Part shown: in pieces, positions 1 to 7,500 of the stretch
How the letters are laid out: every line of letters begins with the position of its first letter
Numbering within the stretch: position 1 is the first letter of the stretch
Source of the DNA: Gp6-AA40 sp035647075
GTDB taxonomy: Bacteria; Acidobacteriota; Vicinamibacteria; Vicinamibacterales; UBA2999
DNA: 13,870 bases
Reading direction: 5' to 3'
Assembly: GCA_035647075.1 (NCBI GenBank)
Contig: DASROF010000109.1
Location: forward strand, 1-13,870
Made by a program: the position numbers and the translations under genes
The notes under the pieces: model-generated
What the model was told of the DNA's origin: nothing
Database searches by the model: none
Seen by the model: the letters and a program-made list of their open reading frames with translations, nothing else

Positions 1-780
1 ATTACCTCGAGCGACGAGCTCGGGCAGCTCGGGACGGCGTTCAACACGATGGCCGATCGGCTCGTCGAGCTGCAGGAGGACGTCCGCAAGAAGGAGCGCC
101 ACGCGATGTTCGGCCGCATCGCCATCGGCCTGGTGCACGACCTCTCCCACCCGATTCAGAACATGGGCAACAGCTGCAAGCTCATTCTGAAGATGTGGGA
201 CGACGAGGAGTACCGCGAGAGCTTCCGGCGGACAATCGAACGCGAGCTGGCGCAGATCAAGCGCGTGCTCGACGACCTGCGCAACGTCGCCAGGCCGACG
301 CCGGTCGAGCGCTTCCCCATCGACGTCAACAAGACCGTCGCGGATCTCGTGGACTCGATGATGACGACCGCGGCGAACGCCGGCATCACCATGGCCATCG
401 AGCTGGCCCCCGAGGAGATCTTCATCGAGGGCGACCTCTTCGCCCTCAACCGCATCTACCGTAATCTCATCACGAACGCCGTGCAGGCGACGCCGCCACG
501 CGGCCGGATCCTGGTCCGGACGCTGAAGCAGCCGGATGACGTGGTCATCGAAGTGGCCGATACCGGCTGCGGCATCCCGGCGGATCGACTCGACTCGATC
601 TTCGATGACTTCGTCACCACGAAACGCCGCGGTCTCGGACTCGGGCTCGCGATCTCGAAGAAAGTCGTGGAGCAGATGGGCGGGACGATTGCGGTCACCA
701 GTCAGGTCGGCGTCGGCAGCACATTCTCGGTGCGCTTCCCGCTGACCGCGGCGCGGCCCTCGCAGATCGCGGCGATGTAA
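1..780 (+). CDS. Sensor histidine kinase, C-terminal part (5' end outside window)
   Basis: This is the cytoplasmic end of a two-component sensor kinase that autophosphorylates on histidine and passes the phosphate to a response regulator not seen here. The frame is open from base 1, so the start lies outside the window. Counting from base 1, residues 1-21 (SSDELGQLGTAFNTMADRL) are the end of a HAMP linker, implying an upstream membrane-anchored sensor region. The HisKA phosphoacceptor is His46 in GLVHDLSHP. The ATPase domain shows the N-box (N155 and N159 in RNLITNAVQ), the G1 box DTGCGIP at about 187-193, an F-box around Phe201 (FDDFVTTK) and the G2 box GLGLGL at about 211-216. All catalytic elements are intact, and the compact NtrB-like HATPase ends in a short tail. 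The ligand or signal cannot be judged because the sensor domain is missing. Family assignment is secure; the pathway is unknown. Confidence 0.95.
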   Translation: MTSSDELGQLGTAFNTMADRLVELQEDVRKKERHAMFGRIAIGLVHDLSHPIQNMGNSCKLILKMWDDEEYRESFRRTIERELAQIKRVLDDLRNVARPTPVERFPIDVNKTVADLVDSMMTTAANAGITMAIELAPEEIFIEGDLFALNRIYRNLITNAVQATPPRGRILVRTLKQPDDVVIEVADTGCGIPADRLDSIFDDFVTTKRRGLGLGLAISKKVVEQMGGTIAVTSQVGVGSTFSVRFPLTAARPSQIAAM

Positions 781-793
781 GTCATAGATCGCG

Positions 794-829
794 ATCGCCA
801 ATCAGCAACGATTCACGCATCGCCAATCA
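794..829. repeat. Short direct repeat, two copies of ATCGCCAATCA
   Basis: Two identical 11-base copies lie at 794-804 and 819-829, 25 bases apart start to start, in the gap between the kinase stop and the HU terminator. No open frame uses this stretch. It could be a small duplication or a binding site pair; nothing in the sequence decides between them. Confidence 0.5.
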
Positions 830-843
830 TCCATTCAGTACAG

Positions 844-875
844 AAAAACGCCCGGTGCCGAGGGGAGCACCGGGC
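844..875 (-). terminator. Rho-independent terminator of the HU gene
   Basis: A perfect 9-bp GC-rich stem (GCCCGGTGC at 850-858 pairing with GCACCGGGC at 867-875) has an 8-base loop. Read on the - strand, the stem is followed by a five-T run (complement of 844-848). On the + strand no T run follows, so it terminates the HU transcript and not the kinase gene. Confidence 0.85.
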
Positions 876-966
876 AAAAACACAGGACACGATTTGTGGC
901 ACGCACGGCGTCGCGGCCGTCCGGGGAGGGACACGCGGAGCGCCACGGCCCCGTGGTGGCCCGCCG

Positions 967-1266
967 TTACTTCTTGGGAAGAACGGTGTCCTTCAGCTGC
1001 TTCGCGATCCGCGCCTTAACGACGGTCTTTGCGGGAATCTTGATCGCTTCGCCAGTCGCGGGATTGCGGCCCATGCGCGCCTTCCGCTTCTGCACCACGA
1101 GCTTGACCATGCCGGGCAGCACGAATTCGCCCGAGCGCTTCAGCTCTTTCTCGGCCAGTTCCGTCAGCGCGTCGAAGAACTCACGCGCCTGCGTGCGCTT
1201 CACTTCGAACCGCTCGGCGAAATGCGAGAACAACTCCGATTTGCCCATTCTGCGGGCCTCTGCCAT
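967..1266 (-). CDS. HU-family DNA-binding protein
   Basis: This is a small nucleoid-associated protein, 99 residues with the chosen start, that binds DNA as a dimer and bends it. The sequence shows the N-terminal helical dimerisation part (MGKSELFSHFAERF, with KRTQAREFFDALTELAEKEL) and the beta-arm with RMGRNPATGE, whose proline (about residue 69) intercalates into DNA in this family; IPAKTVVKARIAKQLKD closes the fold. The length fits the 90-100 residues usual for HU/IHF. The ATG at 1266 was chosen because a G-rich Shine-Dalgarno-like GGGGGGA lies just upstream. The longer open frame back to 1389 is excluded because its first codon falls on the -35 box of a strong promoter. MGKSEL at 1248 is a possible alternative start. 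The gene stands alone with its own promoter and terminator. Whether it is HU or an IHF-like paralogue cannot be told from sequence alone. Confidence 0.93.
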   Translation of the reverse strand: MAEARRMGKSELFSHFAERFEVKRTQAREFFDALTELAEKELKRSGEFVLPGMVKLVVQKRKARMGRNPATGEAIKIPAKTVVKARIAKQLKDTVLPKK

Positions 1267-1360
1267 CACGTCCCCCCAATCTAGTGCGCGCCGACGATCG
1301 GCCGCGACGCAGTTGCGCGCGCGTTCTGAACTGCTGCGGAAACCTTGAGAAATCGGGCTA

Positions 1361-1389
1361 ATCCTAGCTCGCGCGTGATCCACTGTCAA
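1361..1389 (-). promoter_or_regulatory. Sigma-70-type promoter of the HU gene
   Basis: On the - strand the sequence reads TTGACA (complement of 1384-1389), a 17-base spacer and TAGGAT (complement of 1361-1366). The -35 box is perfect consensus, the spacing is optimal, and the -10 box keeps the key T, A and final T. Transcription would start near 1354, leaving a leader of about 88 bases before the ATG at 1266. A hairpin with one bulged base (1287-1306) lies in that leader, just upstream of the G-rich ribosome-binding site. Confidence 0.8.
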
Positions 1390-1431
1390 CGAACGCAGCC
1401 GCGCGACACGATGATTTCCTCAGCAAAGTGC

Positions 1432-1437
1432 TAAAAT
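1432..1437 (+). promoter_or_regulatory. Candidate -10 box of queF (near-leaderless start)
   Basis: TAAAAT lies 9 bases before the queF ATG. If used, the transcript would begin only a few bases before or at the ATG, which fits the lack of any Shine-Dalgarno-like sequence there. No good -35 hexamer sits at 17 bases upstream (1409-1414 reads CGATGA), so this is tentative. No preQ1 riboswitch is recognisable in the short gap before the gene. Confidence 0.4.
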
Positions 1438-1446
1438 CTGACGCCG

Positions 1447-1800
1447 ATGTCAAGCACGGGAGAGCTGGAGACGTTTCCGAATCCGCGTCCCGAGCGCGAC
1501 TTCGAGATCGCGATCAACTGTCCCGAGTTCACCTCGGTCTGCCCGAAAACCGGGCTTCCCGACTTCGGCGAAATCCGCATTACGTATGTGCCCGGCGACC
1601 GCTGCATCGAGCTGAAATCGCTGAAGTACTACATGTTTGAATTTCGCAACCGCGGCATCTTCTTCGAGGCCGTGACCAATCAGATCCTCGACGACCTCGT
1701 CGCCGCGTGTATGCCCAGACGCATGACGGTGATCGGCGACTTTGCCGTCCGTGGCGGCATGAAGACCATCGTCACAGCGTCCTATCCACCACCGAAATAG
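1447..1800 (+). CDS. queF: NADPH-dependent 7-cyano-7-deazaguanine (preQ0) reductase, QueF
   Basis: QueF reduces the nitrile of preQ0 to the aminomethyl group of preQ1 with two NADPH, the last step before the base is inserted into tRNA during queuosine synthesis. It acts in the cytosol. At 117 residues this is the short, single-T-fold type. The active-site segment EFTSVCPKTGLPDFG contains the nucleophilic Cys32, which forms the thioimide with preQ0, and the conserved Asp39. The QueF signature ELKSLKYY is at residues 55-62 and the substrate-binding glutamate is Glu74 in GIFFEAVTN. The residue before it is Phe where the Bacillus enzyme has His, a variant also known from other unimodular QueFs. 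The C-terminal part (LDDLVAAC, RRMTVIGDFAVRGGMKT) is typical. The Smr gene follows 22 bases later, probably on the same transcript. No other queuosine gene is in the window. Confidence 0.96.
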   Translation: MSSTGELETFPNPRPERDFEIAINCPEFTSVCPKTGLPDFGEIRITYVPGDRCIELKSLKYYMFEFRNRGIFFEAVTNQILDDLVAACMPRRMTVIGDFAVRGGMKTIVTASYPPPK

Positions 1801-1822
1801 GTACCCGCGCAGGTCGAGTGCG

Positions 1823-2077
1823 GTGACCCACCGCGTCCCCATCGAAGATCATCTCGACCTCCACGCGTTCGCCCCGCGTGATGTCGCGTCCGTCGTCGAG
1901 GAGTACATCAACGCGGCGCACGCGGCCGGGCTGCGCGAAGTTCGCCTGATACACGGCCGGGGTAAAGGCATTCAGCGCGGGATAGTGCAGCAGATGCTCG
2001 AACGGCACCCGCTCGTTTCCGAGTTCTGGGATGCCACGGAAACGCATCTCGGTGCCACCGTCGCGCGACTGGTCTAG
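1823..2077 (+). CDS. Small Smr-domain protein
   Basis: This is an 84-residue protein consisting almost only of an Smr (small MutS-related) domain, a fold found at the C-terminus of MutS2 and as free-standing proteins, with nuclease or RNA/DNA-binding activity in characterised members. The motifs are visible: LDLHAF at residues 11-16 (the DLHG-type motif, with Ala in place of Gly) and the loop HGRGKG at 44-49, followed by the terminal HLGATVARL that matches the family's closing strand. The start is a GTG at 1823 with AGGT at 1811-1814 as a modest ribosome-binding site. The gene lies 22 bases after queF on the same strand, so co-transcription is likely, although no functional link to queuosine is established. 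The substrate cannot be inferred. Confidence 0.88.
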   Translation: MTHRVPIEDHLDLHAFAPRDVASVVEEYINAAHAAGLREVRLIHGRGKGIQRGIVQQMLERHPLVSEFWDATETHLGATVARLV

Positions 2078-2096
2078 TACGCAAATCTTGCCCTCG

Positions 2097-2111
2097 GCGG
2101 CGACTCGCCGC
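2097..2111. terminator. Possible hairpin after the Smr gene
   Basis: GCGGCG and CGCCGC pair around a three-base loop, 20 bases after the Smr stop and about 85 bases before the helicase start. No T run follows, so termination is only possible, not shown. The remaining gap to 2194 holds no promoter that I would defend. Confidence 0.3.
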
Positions 2112-2194
2112 TAGGCAGATTCCACAACAGATCGGCCAGGCCGCGCGAAATCAGGGTTGTTTCGGCTCGGAACGACGTCTGCACCACTATCGGC

Positions 2195-4594
2195 GTGCCC
2201 GCTCCCGCGCCTCAACGAGGTGACGTCGTACGCATCCGTGACGAACGATGGACCGTCGCGGAGTCCTCCCCACACCGTCACACCACCGTTCTCACGGTCG
2301 TCGGCTGTGACCGCGCAAATGGCGGGTGCCGGGCACGATACCTCCTCCCGTTCGAGCCGATCGAACGTCTGCCGTCCGTCGACACGTCGCGCGTGGTCTC
2401 GCGCAGACGGTGGCAGCATCTGGCGCGCGGCGTGCTGGCGCGCGCCGTACCGTCGATGGACTCGTTGCGCGCGGCCGCAACGGCTGATATCGCGATCCTC
2501 CCCTATCAGCTTGAACCAGCGCTTGCGCTCGTCAGTGGCGCGGCGGCGCGAATCCTGATCGCAGACGACGTCGGTCTCGGCAAAACAATCCAGGCAGGGC
2601 TGATCGTCTCTGAAACGCTCGCCCGCCATCACGACGCGCACGTCCTGATCGTCTGCCCGGCTGGACTCCGCACGCAGTGGCAGGACGAATTGATCAGGCG
2701 TTTTCATGTCCACCCGGTCATTCTGGACTCCACGTCGCTGCAACGGTTGCCGGTCCTCGATGGCATCAACCCATGGGCTGCTCACACGCTCATCCTCGCC
2801 TCGACGGACTACATCAAACGCCCTGAAGTCGTTCGCGCCTTCGAGCCGCTGGTATGGGATCTCCTCGTCGTTGATGAGGCGCACGGCATTGCCGGGAACT
2901 CGGACCGCCATGCCGCCGTCACGCTGCTGGCCCACCGTGCACGAGCGCTGGTCCTGCTGACGGCAACGCCGCACTCGGGAGATGACATCGCGTTCAACCG
3001 TCTGATCGCCGCCGGAAATCTCGAGGCGGCCTTTCCCTTACTCGCATTTCGCCGGACGCGCGCCGACACCGCGAGTCAGAGTCCCCGCCGCACTCGATGG
3101 CTGCGTATACGCCCCACGACCGCCGAACGGCGGCTGCATCGCGCGCTGATGGGCTATGTCAGCCGCGTCTGGCGTCGTCCGGCATCTTCCGCGGCGCGTC
3201 TGGCGATGATTGTCCTGACGCGGCGTGCGTGCAGCCACGCGTCATCGCTGGCGCGTACGGTCGAGCGACGAATCGCCCTTCTTGCGGACGACGAGGCGGG
3301 CGGCGAGCAGCTTCAGCTGCCTTTGCTTCCCTTCCAGGCCGGTGATGACGAGCCCGACGCAGAGGTGGGTGGACCAGGGCTCCACGACACACACGACGAA
3401 CGCCGGAGGTTGGAAGCGATCCTCGCCCTTGCCCGCCAGGCAGCAGAATCGTCGAGCAAGCTGAGGGCGTTGAGGCGCCTGCTCCGTCGCTCACGCGAGC
3501 CGGCGATCGTCTTCACCGAGTATCGCGACACCCTGACTGCTCTCGAGCACGAACTGGGGGCATTCGGCACTTGTCAGCTGCACGGCGGCCTGACCGCCAC
3601 GGAGCGCACCGCCGCCATTCACGCATTCACGTCCGGCCGATCGAGAGTACTGCTGGCCACCGATGCAGCGAGCGAAGGACTCAATCTTCAGCGGCGATGC
3701 CGGCTCGTTGTTCATCTCGAGTTGCCGTGGACGCCGACGCGCATCGAGCAACGCGTCGGTCGCGTCGACCGGATAGGCCAGACCCGAACAGTTCATCAGC
3801 TTCATCTCCTTGCGGATGGAACAATCGAAGAATCCCGCGTGAGAGTCGTCGTCGAGCGCATGTCTCGCGTCGCGTCGACCTTGCAGAGCCTTTCAAGGCC
3901 CCACCCGGACGAGCGGCAGGTTGCGGCTTTCGTGCTCGGCAACGAGAGGCTGCCCTCCACCGCTGCGCTGGCCCTGCCCGCCGGTGTTATTACCGCAGAC
4001 TTTCGAGCCCTGGCCGAGCGTGAGGCAGCACGATTGAGCGAGACACGCCGCCTGCACCGGAACATCGGAACAGGTGACACAGAGTTGCGCTCGCGACCGT
4101 TCGCGTCGACTGGTCGCCATCTCCCTGCCGCCTCCGGCTGGTGGGCGCTGTGGCTCGAATGCGCCGACGCGGAAGGCCAGCTGGTGTGGGACACGCTGGT
4201 GGGCGCCAGCGGGAGCCACCAGTCGACGCGGGCCGGAAGCGCCGCGGATCTCCGCGAATTCGTCGAAAGGACGTGGAAGCAGGTTCGAGACCATGTCAGT
4301 CGTGACGAGCACTCGCTCGCCGGTCTCGCAAGGTGGCTCCGGACATCGGTGAAGGTGCCGCTGGAACGCGAACAGGCGATCGCGCGGGCGATACAAGAAC
4401 ACCACGCGAGGATGGCGTCCCGCCTTCTGCAGGGCAGCCTGTTCGACCGTCAGGCCGAACGGGAAGCGACTGCGCAGCGCGAGCTCCTCGGACAGGCTCT
4501 GTCGCGCTGTCGCTCACGCATCGAGGAGCTGCACCGTCGCCGCGCGGCTGCTGTGATCACAACCCGACCGGCGTTTTCACTGTTCACGTGGTAG
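2195..4594 (+). CDS. SNF2-family DEAD/DEAH helicase (DrmD/RapA-like), probable phage-defence component
   Basis: This is a 799-residue superfamily 2 ATPase of the SNF2 type, expected to translocate along or remodel DNA using ATP. Lobe 1 has YQLEPAL (Q-like motif, about 104-110), Walker A DDVGLGKT at 124-131 (Lys130), motif Ia LIVCPAGLRTQW, the DEAH box at 227-230 and motif III TATPH at 256-260. Lobe 2 has TEYRDTL, motif V ATDAASEGLNLQ at about 488-499 and motif VI EQRVGRVDRIGQ at about 518-529 with its arginine residues. All motor motifs are intact. The N-terminus (RGDVVRIRDERWTV) resembles the small leading domain of DrmD-like helicases. Residues 570-799 form a C-terminal region I cannot assign; no nuclease motif is evident. 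The start is GTG at 2195 with no clear ribosome-binding site; the frame is open upstream but offers no better start. It overlaps the methyltransferase gene by 7 bases, pointing to co-expression. A RapA-like transcription role is possible, but the partner gene argues for defence. Confidence 0.9.
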   Translation: MPAPAPQRGDVVRIRDERWTVAESSPHRHTTVLTVVGCDRANGGCRARYLLPFEPIERLPSVDTSRVVSRRRWQHLARGVLARAVPSMDSLRAAATADIAILPYQLEPALALVSGAAARILIADDVGLGKTIQAGLIVSETLARHHDAHVLIVCPAGLRTQWQDELIRRFHVHPVILDSTSLQRLPVLDGINPWAAHTLILASTDYIKRPEVVRAFEPLVWDLLVVDEAHGIAGNSDRHAAVTLLAHRARALVLLTATPHSGDDIAFNRLIAAGNLEAAFPLLAFRRTRADTASQSPRRTRWLRIRPTTAERRLHRALMGYVSRVWRRPASSAARLAMIVLTRRACSHASSLARTVERRIALLADDEAGGEQLQLPLLPFQAGDDEPDAEVGGPGLHDTHDERRRLEAILALARQAAESSSKLRALRRLLRRSREPAIVFTEYRDTLTALEHELGAFGTCQLHGGLTATERTAAIHAFTSGRSRVLLATDAASEGLNLQRRCRLVVHLELPWTPTRIEQRVGRVDRIGQTRTVHQLHLLADGTIEESRVRVVVERMSRVASTLQSLSRPHPDERQVAAFVLGNERLPSTAALALPAGVITADFRALAEREAARLSETRRLHRNIGTGDTELRSRPFASTGRHLPAASGWWALWLECADAEGQLVWDTLVGASGSHQSTRAGSAADLREFVERTWKQVRDHVSRDEHSLAGLARWLRTSVKVPLEREQAIARAIQEHHARMASRLLQGSLFDRQAEREATAQRELLGQALSRCRSRIEELHRRRAAAVITTRPAFSLFTW
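4588..4594 (+). promoter_or_regulatory. GTGGTAG stop-start overlap coupling helicase and methyltransferase
   Basis: The helicase ends TTC ACG TGG TAG, and the GTG inside this string opens the methyltransferase frame, giving a 7-base overlap in a different frame. No good Shine-Dalgarno sequence precedes the GTG, so reinitiation by ribosomes finishing the helicase is the likely way of starting. This would keep the two proteins in a set ratio. Confidence 0.6.
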
Positions 4595-7500
4595 GTCCCG
4601 TTGCCGGGATCAGCGGCCGTCTGATTTCGTCCTCGTTCGCGGAGGTTCTACTTCCGACACTCGCTGGCTACGATGAGATCCCGCCCGCGGATGCCAGAGC
4701 GCTCGAGATCGTGACGCGCCGAGGGACCGCTCTCGGCCCAGCGTCGAGCCTGCGTTCGATCGCCGACACCCTCGTCGTTCCGCTACTTCAGGCTCTGGGG
4801 TTCATCGTCGAACAGCGAGTCGACGACCCGCGCTTAAGCGTCATCCGGCTCTCGGCAGGGACCCCAGGCCGCTTTGACTGTGGCGCCCTGGTCATCGGAT
4901 ACAACCAGCCGTTGTCGTCCGTCTGGCGCGAATCGGTCCGATGCGGTGTCAGCACGGATGCGCGTTGGACACTCTGCAGCAACGGCGTCAACCTCCGCCT
5001 CATCGACTCGCGTCGCACGTGGTCACGCGACTACGTGGAATTCGACCTGCTTGTGCTGGCTGAGAACCATCTCACCCAGTCCGCGTTGTGGAGTCTCGTA
5101 CGCGCTGAGGCACTCGCGGCCAGCGTCCCGCTTCTTGATCGCGCGGTCGCATTGTCCGCGCGTCATGGCGTGGAGGTTTGCCGGGCGCTGGGCGACGGTG
5201 TGTTGGAGGCGCTGCAGGGAGTCATGGCGGCCTTGGTCCCGCGTGCGCGCCTGGCGTTTCCATCCAGTGTGCTCTTCGAGCATTCGCTGACGGTGCTCTA
5301 TCGCATTCTTTTTCTGCTCTTCGCCGAAGCGCGAGGGCTCGTGCCGTTGTGGCATCCGGTCTACCGTGATCGCTACAGCCTCGACGCAATCGTCGGCGCG
5401 CTCCTGCAGGGACGACCACCTCGCGGCCTGTGGCGCGCGCTTCAGGCGATCGCCCACCTGGCCCATTCCGGTTGCTCCGCCGGTGAACTCTCAGTGACCG
5501 CCTTCAATGGGCGTCTGTTTTCGCCTTCGCAGGCGGCGGCATTCGATCGCACACGAGTTGAGGACTCGGTGCTCGCCAACGCGATCGTGGCGGTGGGAAC
5601 CACGGCTGTCGGACCAGCCCGCGCGCGCATCGCCTATCGAGATCTGGACGTCGAGCAGCTCGGAGCCGTCTACGAACGAGTCCTCGACTACGAGCCACAG
5701 TCGAAAGGGCGGGACGTCAGCCTCGTCCGGAGCGGTGACCTCCGGAAGGCAACAGGCAGCTTCTACACGCCGCGGGCGGTGACCAGCTACCTGGTTCGCC
5801 GAACGCTCGATCCGCTGATCGCCGGCCGATCGTCCGACGCGATCCTCAATCTGCGCATCCTCGACCCGGCGATGGGCAGCGGCGCCTTTCTGGTGGCCGC
5901 GTGCCGCCACCTTGCCGACGCAGCAGAACAGGCTCTGATTCGCGAAGGGCAATGGCATCCGCACGACGTTACCGGCAGCGATCGCGCGTTGCTCCGCCGG
6001 CAGATTGCCGCGCGGTGCCTCTACGGCGTTGACCTGAACCCGATGGCCGCGCAGCTCGCCCGGCTGTCGTTATGGCTGGCAACGCTGGCCGCCAACCGGC
6101 CACTCTCGTTTCTCGACCATCACCTCGTCGTCGGCAACAGTCTCGTAGGGGCTACCGCTGACGACGTACGCAGGCAACCGTCGCGCGGCAGACAACGGGT
6201 TCGGCGAGCCGACACGCTACCGTTGTTTGACGCAGACGATCTCTGTGCGACCGTCGCCGGGAGCATCGCCGTTCGGCTCAAGCTCGATATGGAGCCAGAC
6301 GACTCCGCAACGGTCGTCCGCGAGAAGGAACGGATCCTGACGAAGCTCATGGCCGATCAGAGTTCGCTCCGGCGGTGGCTGTCGGTGCTCGACCTCTGGT
6401 GCGCGGGCTGGTTCTGGGAAAGCGGACCCGCGCCGGATCGCCACGTGTTTGGCGAGCTTCTCAGCGAGCTGCTGGGCGGTGGCTGCCAGCTGCCTTCGCG
6501 AGTGACTGGACCGCTGCTCGAACAGGCGCAGCGGATCGCGTCGAGGCATCAGTTCTTCCACTGGCCACTCATTTTTCCCGAGGTCTTCTGCGACCGCGAG
6601 GGGTTGCCACGCACCGCTGGCGGCTTCGATGCGGTGATGAGTAATCCACCGTGGGACATGATTCGTGGCGACAGCGGTGACGAAGGCGCGCGTCTCGAGC
6701 GTCGCACTGAGGCGCAGCGTCTGACGGCGTTCGTTCGCGAGTCCGGGATCTACCGTGTGGACACGCGTGCCCACGCCAACAGATACCAGCTTTTTGTCGA
6801 ACGCGCCCTACAGCTGGTGCGACCGGGCGGTCGCCTCGGGCTCGTGTTGCCCGCCGGCCTCATCAGCGATACCGGTACTGCACCACTCCGGCGGTTCCTG
6901 TTCGAACGCGCGGCGGTCGATGAGCTCACCGGCTTCGACAATCGCGAGGCCATTTTTCCCATCCATCGAAGCGTCCGCTTCGTGCTTCTCAGCTGCACTG
7001 CTGGCCAATCTACGAACACCATCCGCTGCCGGTTCGGCATCTCGCGGGTTGATGCGCTCGAACGTGTCGACGACGACAACGCGGGCGTGACACTCACTCG
7101 TAACTTCCTGTCGCGTCTGTCCGGCAGCGACGATCTGGGAATCCCGGACCTTCACGGTGAAATCGACCTGCGCATCCTCGAGCGCATCAGTGAGGCATAC
7201 CCACGCCTGTCGTCACCAGATGGCTGGAACGTGCAGTTCGGGCGCGAACTGAACGCGACCGACGATCGCCACCGCTTCGAACCGTTCGTTGCTGCTCACC
7301 CCGCACGCCCCGTAGTTGAAGGGAAACAGATCGATCCCTTCCGCGTCTACATGGACCGGTCGCGGCACCAGCTCAAGGCCAACACAGCTGAACGCGTTCC
7401 GCGTCGCCTGCGGCTGGCCTACCGCGACGTGGCCAGCGCGACGAACCGGCTGACGCTCATCGCCGCGCTCATTCCTCCACGGGCGGTGACCACGCACACC

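Noticed and set aside
943..956. Palindrome CCACGGCCCCGTGG after the HU stop as a second terminator
   Set aside because: Only a two-base loop at full pairing and no T run; the hairpin at 850-875 is the clear terminator.
896..1348. 150-codon + strand frame across the HU gene
   Set aside because: The - strand HU gene has promoter, ribosome-binding site and terminator; the + frame is a Ser/Arg-rich shadow.
1267..1389. Longer HU protein starting at 1389
   Set aside because: The proposed first codon overlaps the -35 hexamer of the HU promoter, and the extra 41 residues have no counterpart in the family.
1390..1446. preQ1 riboswitch upstream of queF
   Set aside because: The gap is short, also holds the back edge of the divergent HU promoter, and shows none of the conserved preQ1 aptamer segments.
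2111..2974. 287-codon open frame on the - strand opposite the helicase start
   Set aside because: Antisense to the helicase Walker A and DEAH region; no domain, no ribosome-binding site.
4333..4587. N-terminal extension of the methyltransferase frame inside the helicase gene
   Set aside because: The 85 residues are low-complexity Gly/Arg/Pro/Thr sequence produced by the out-of-frame helicase gene, with no domain similarity; the GTG at 4588 overlapping the helicase stop is a better start.
2195..4594. Reading the helicase as RapA, the RNA polymerase recycling factor
   Set aside because: Motor motifs are shared, but the length, N-terminus and the overlapping methyltransferase gene fit DrmD-like defence helicases better.
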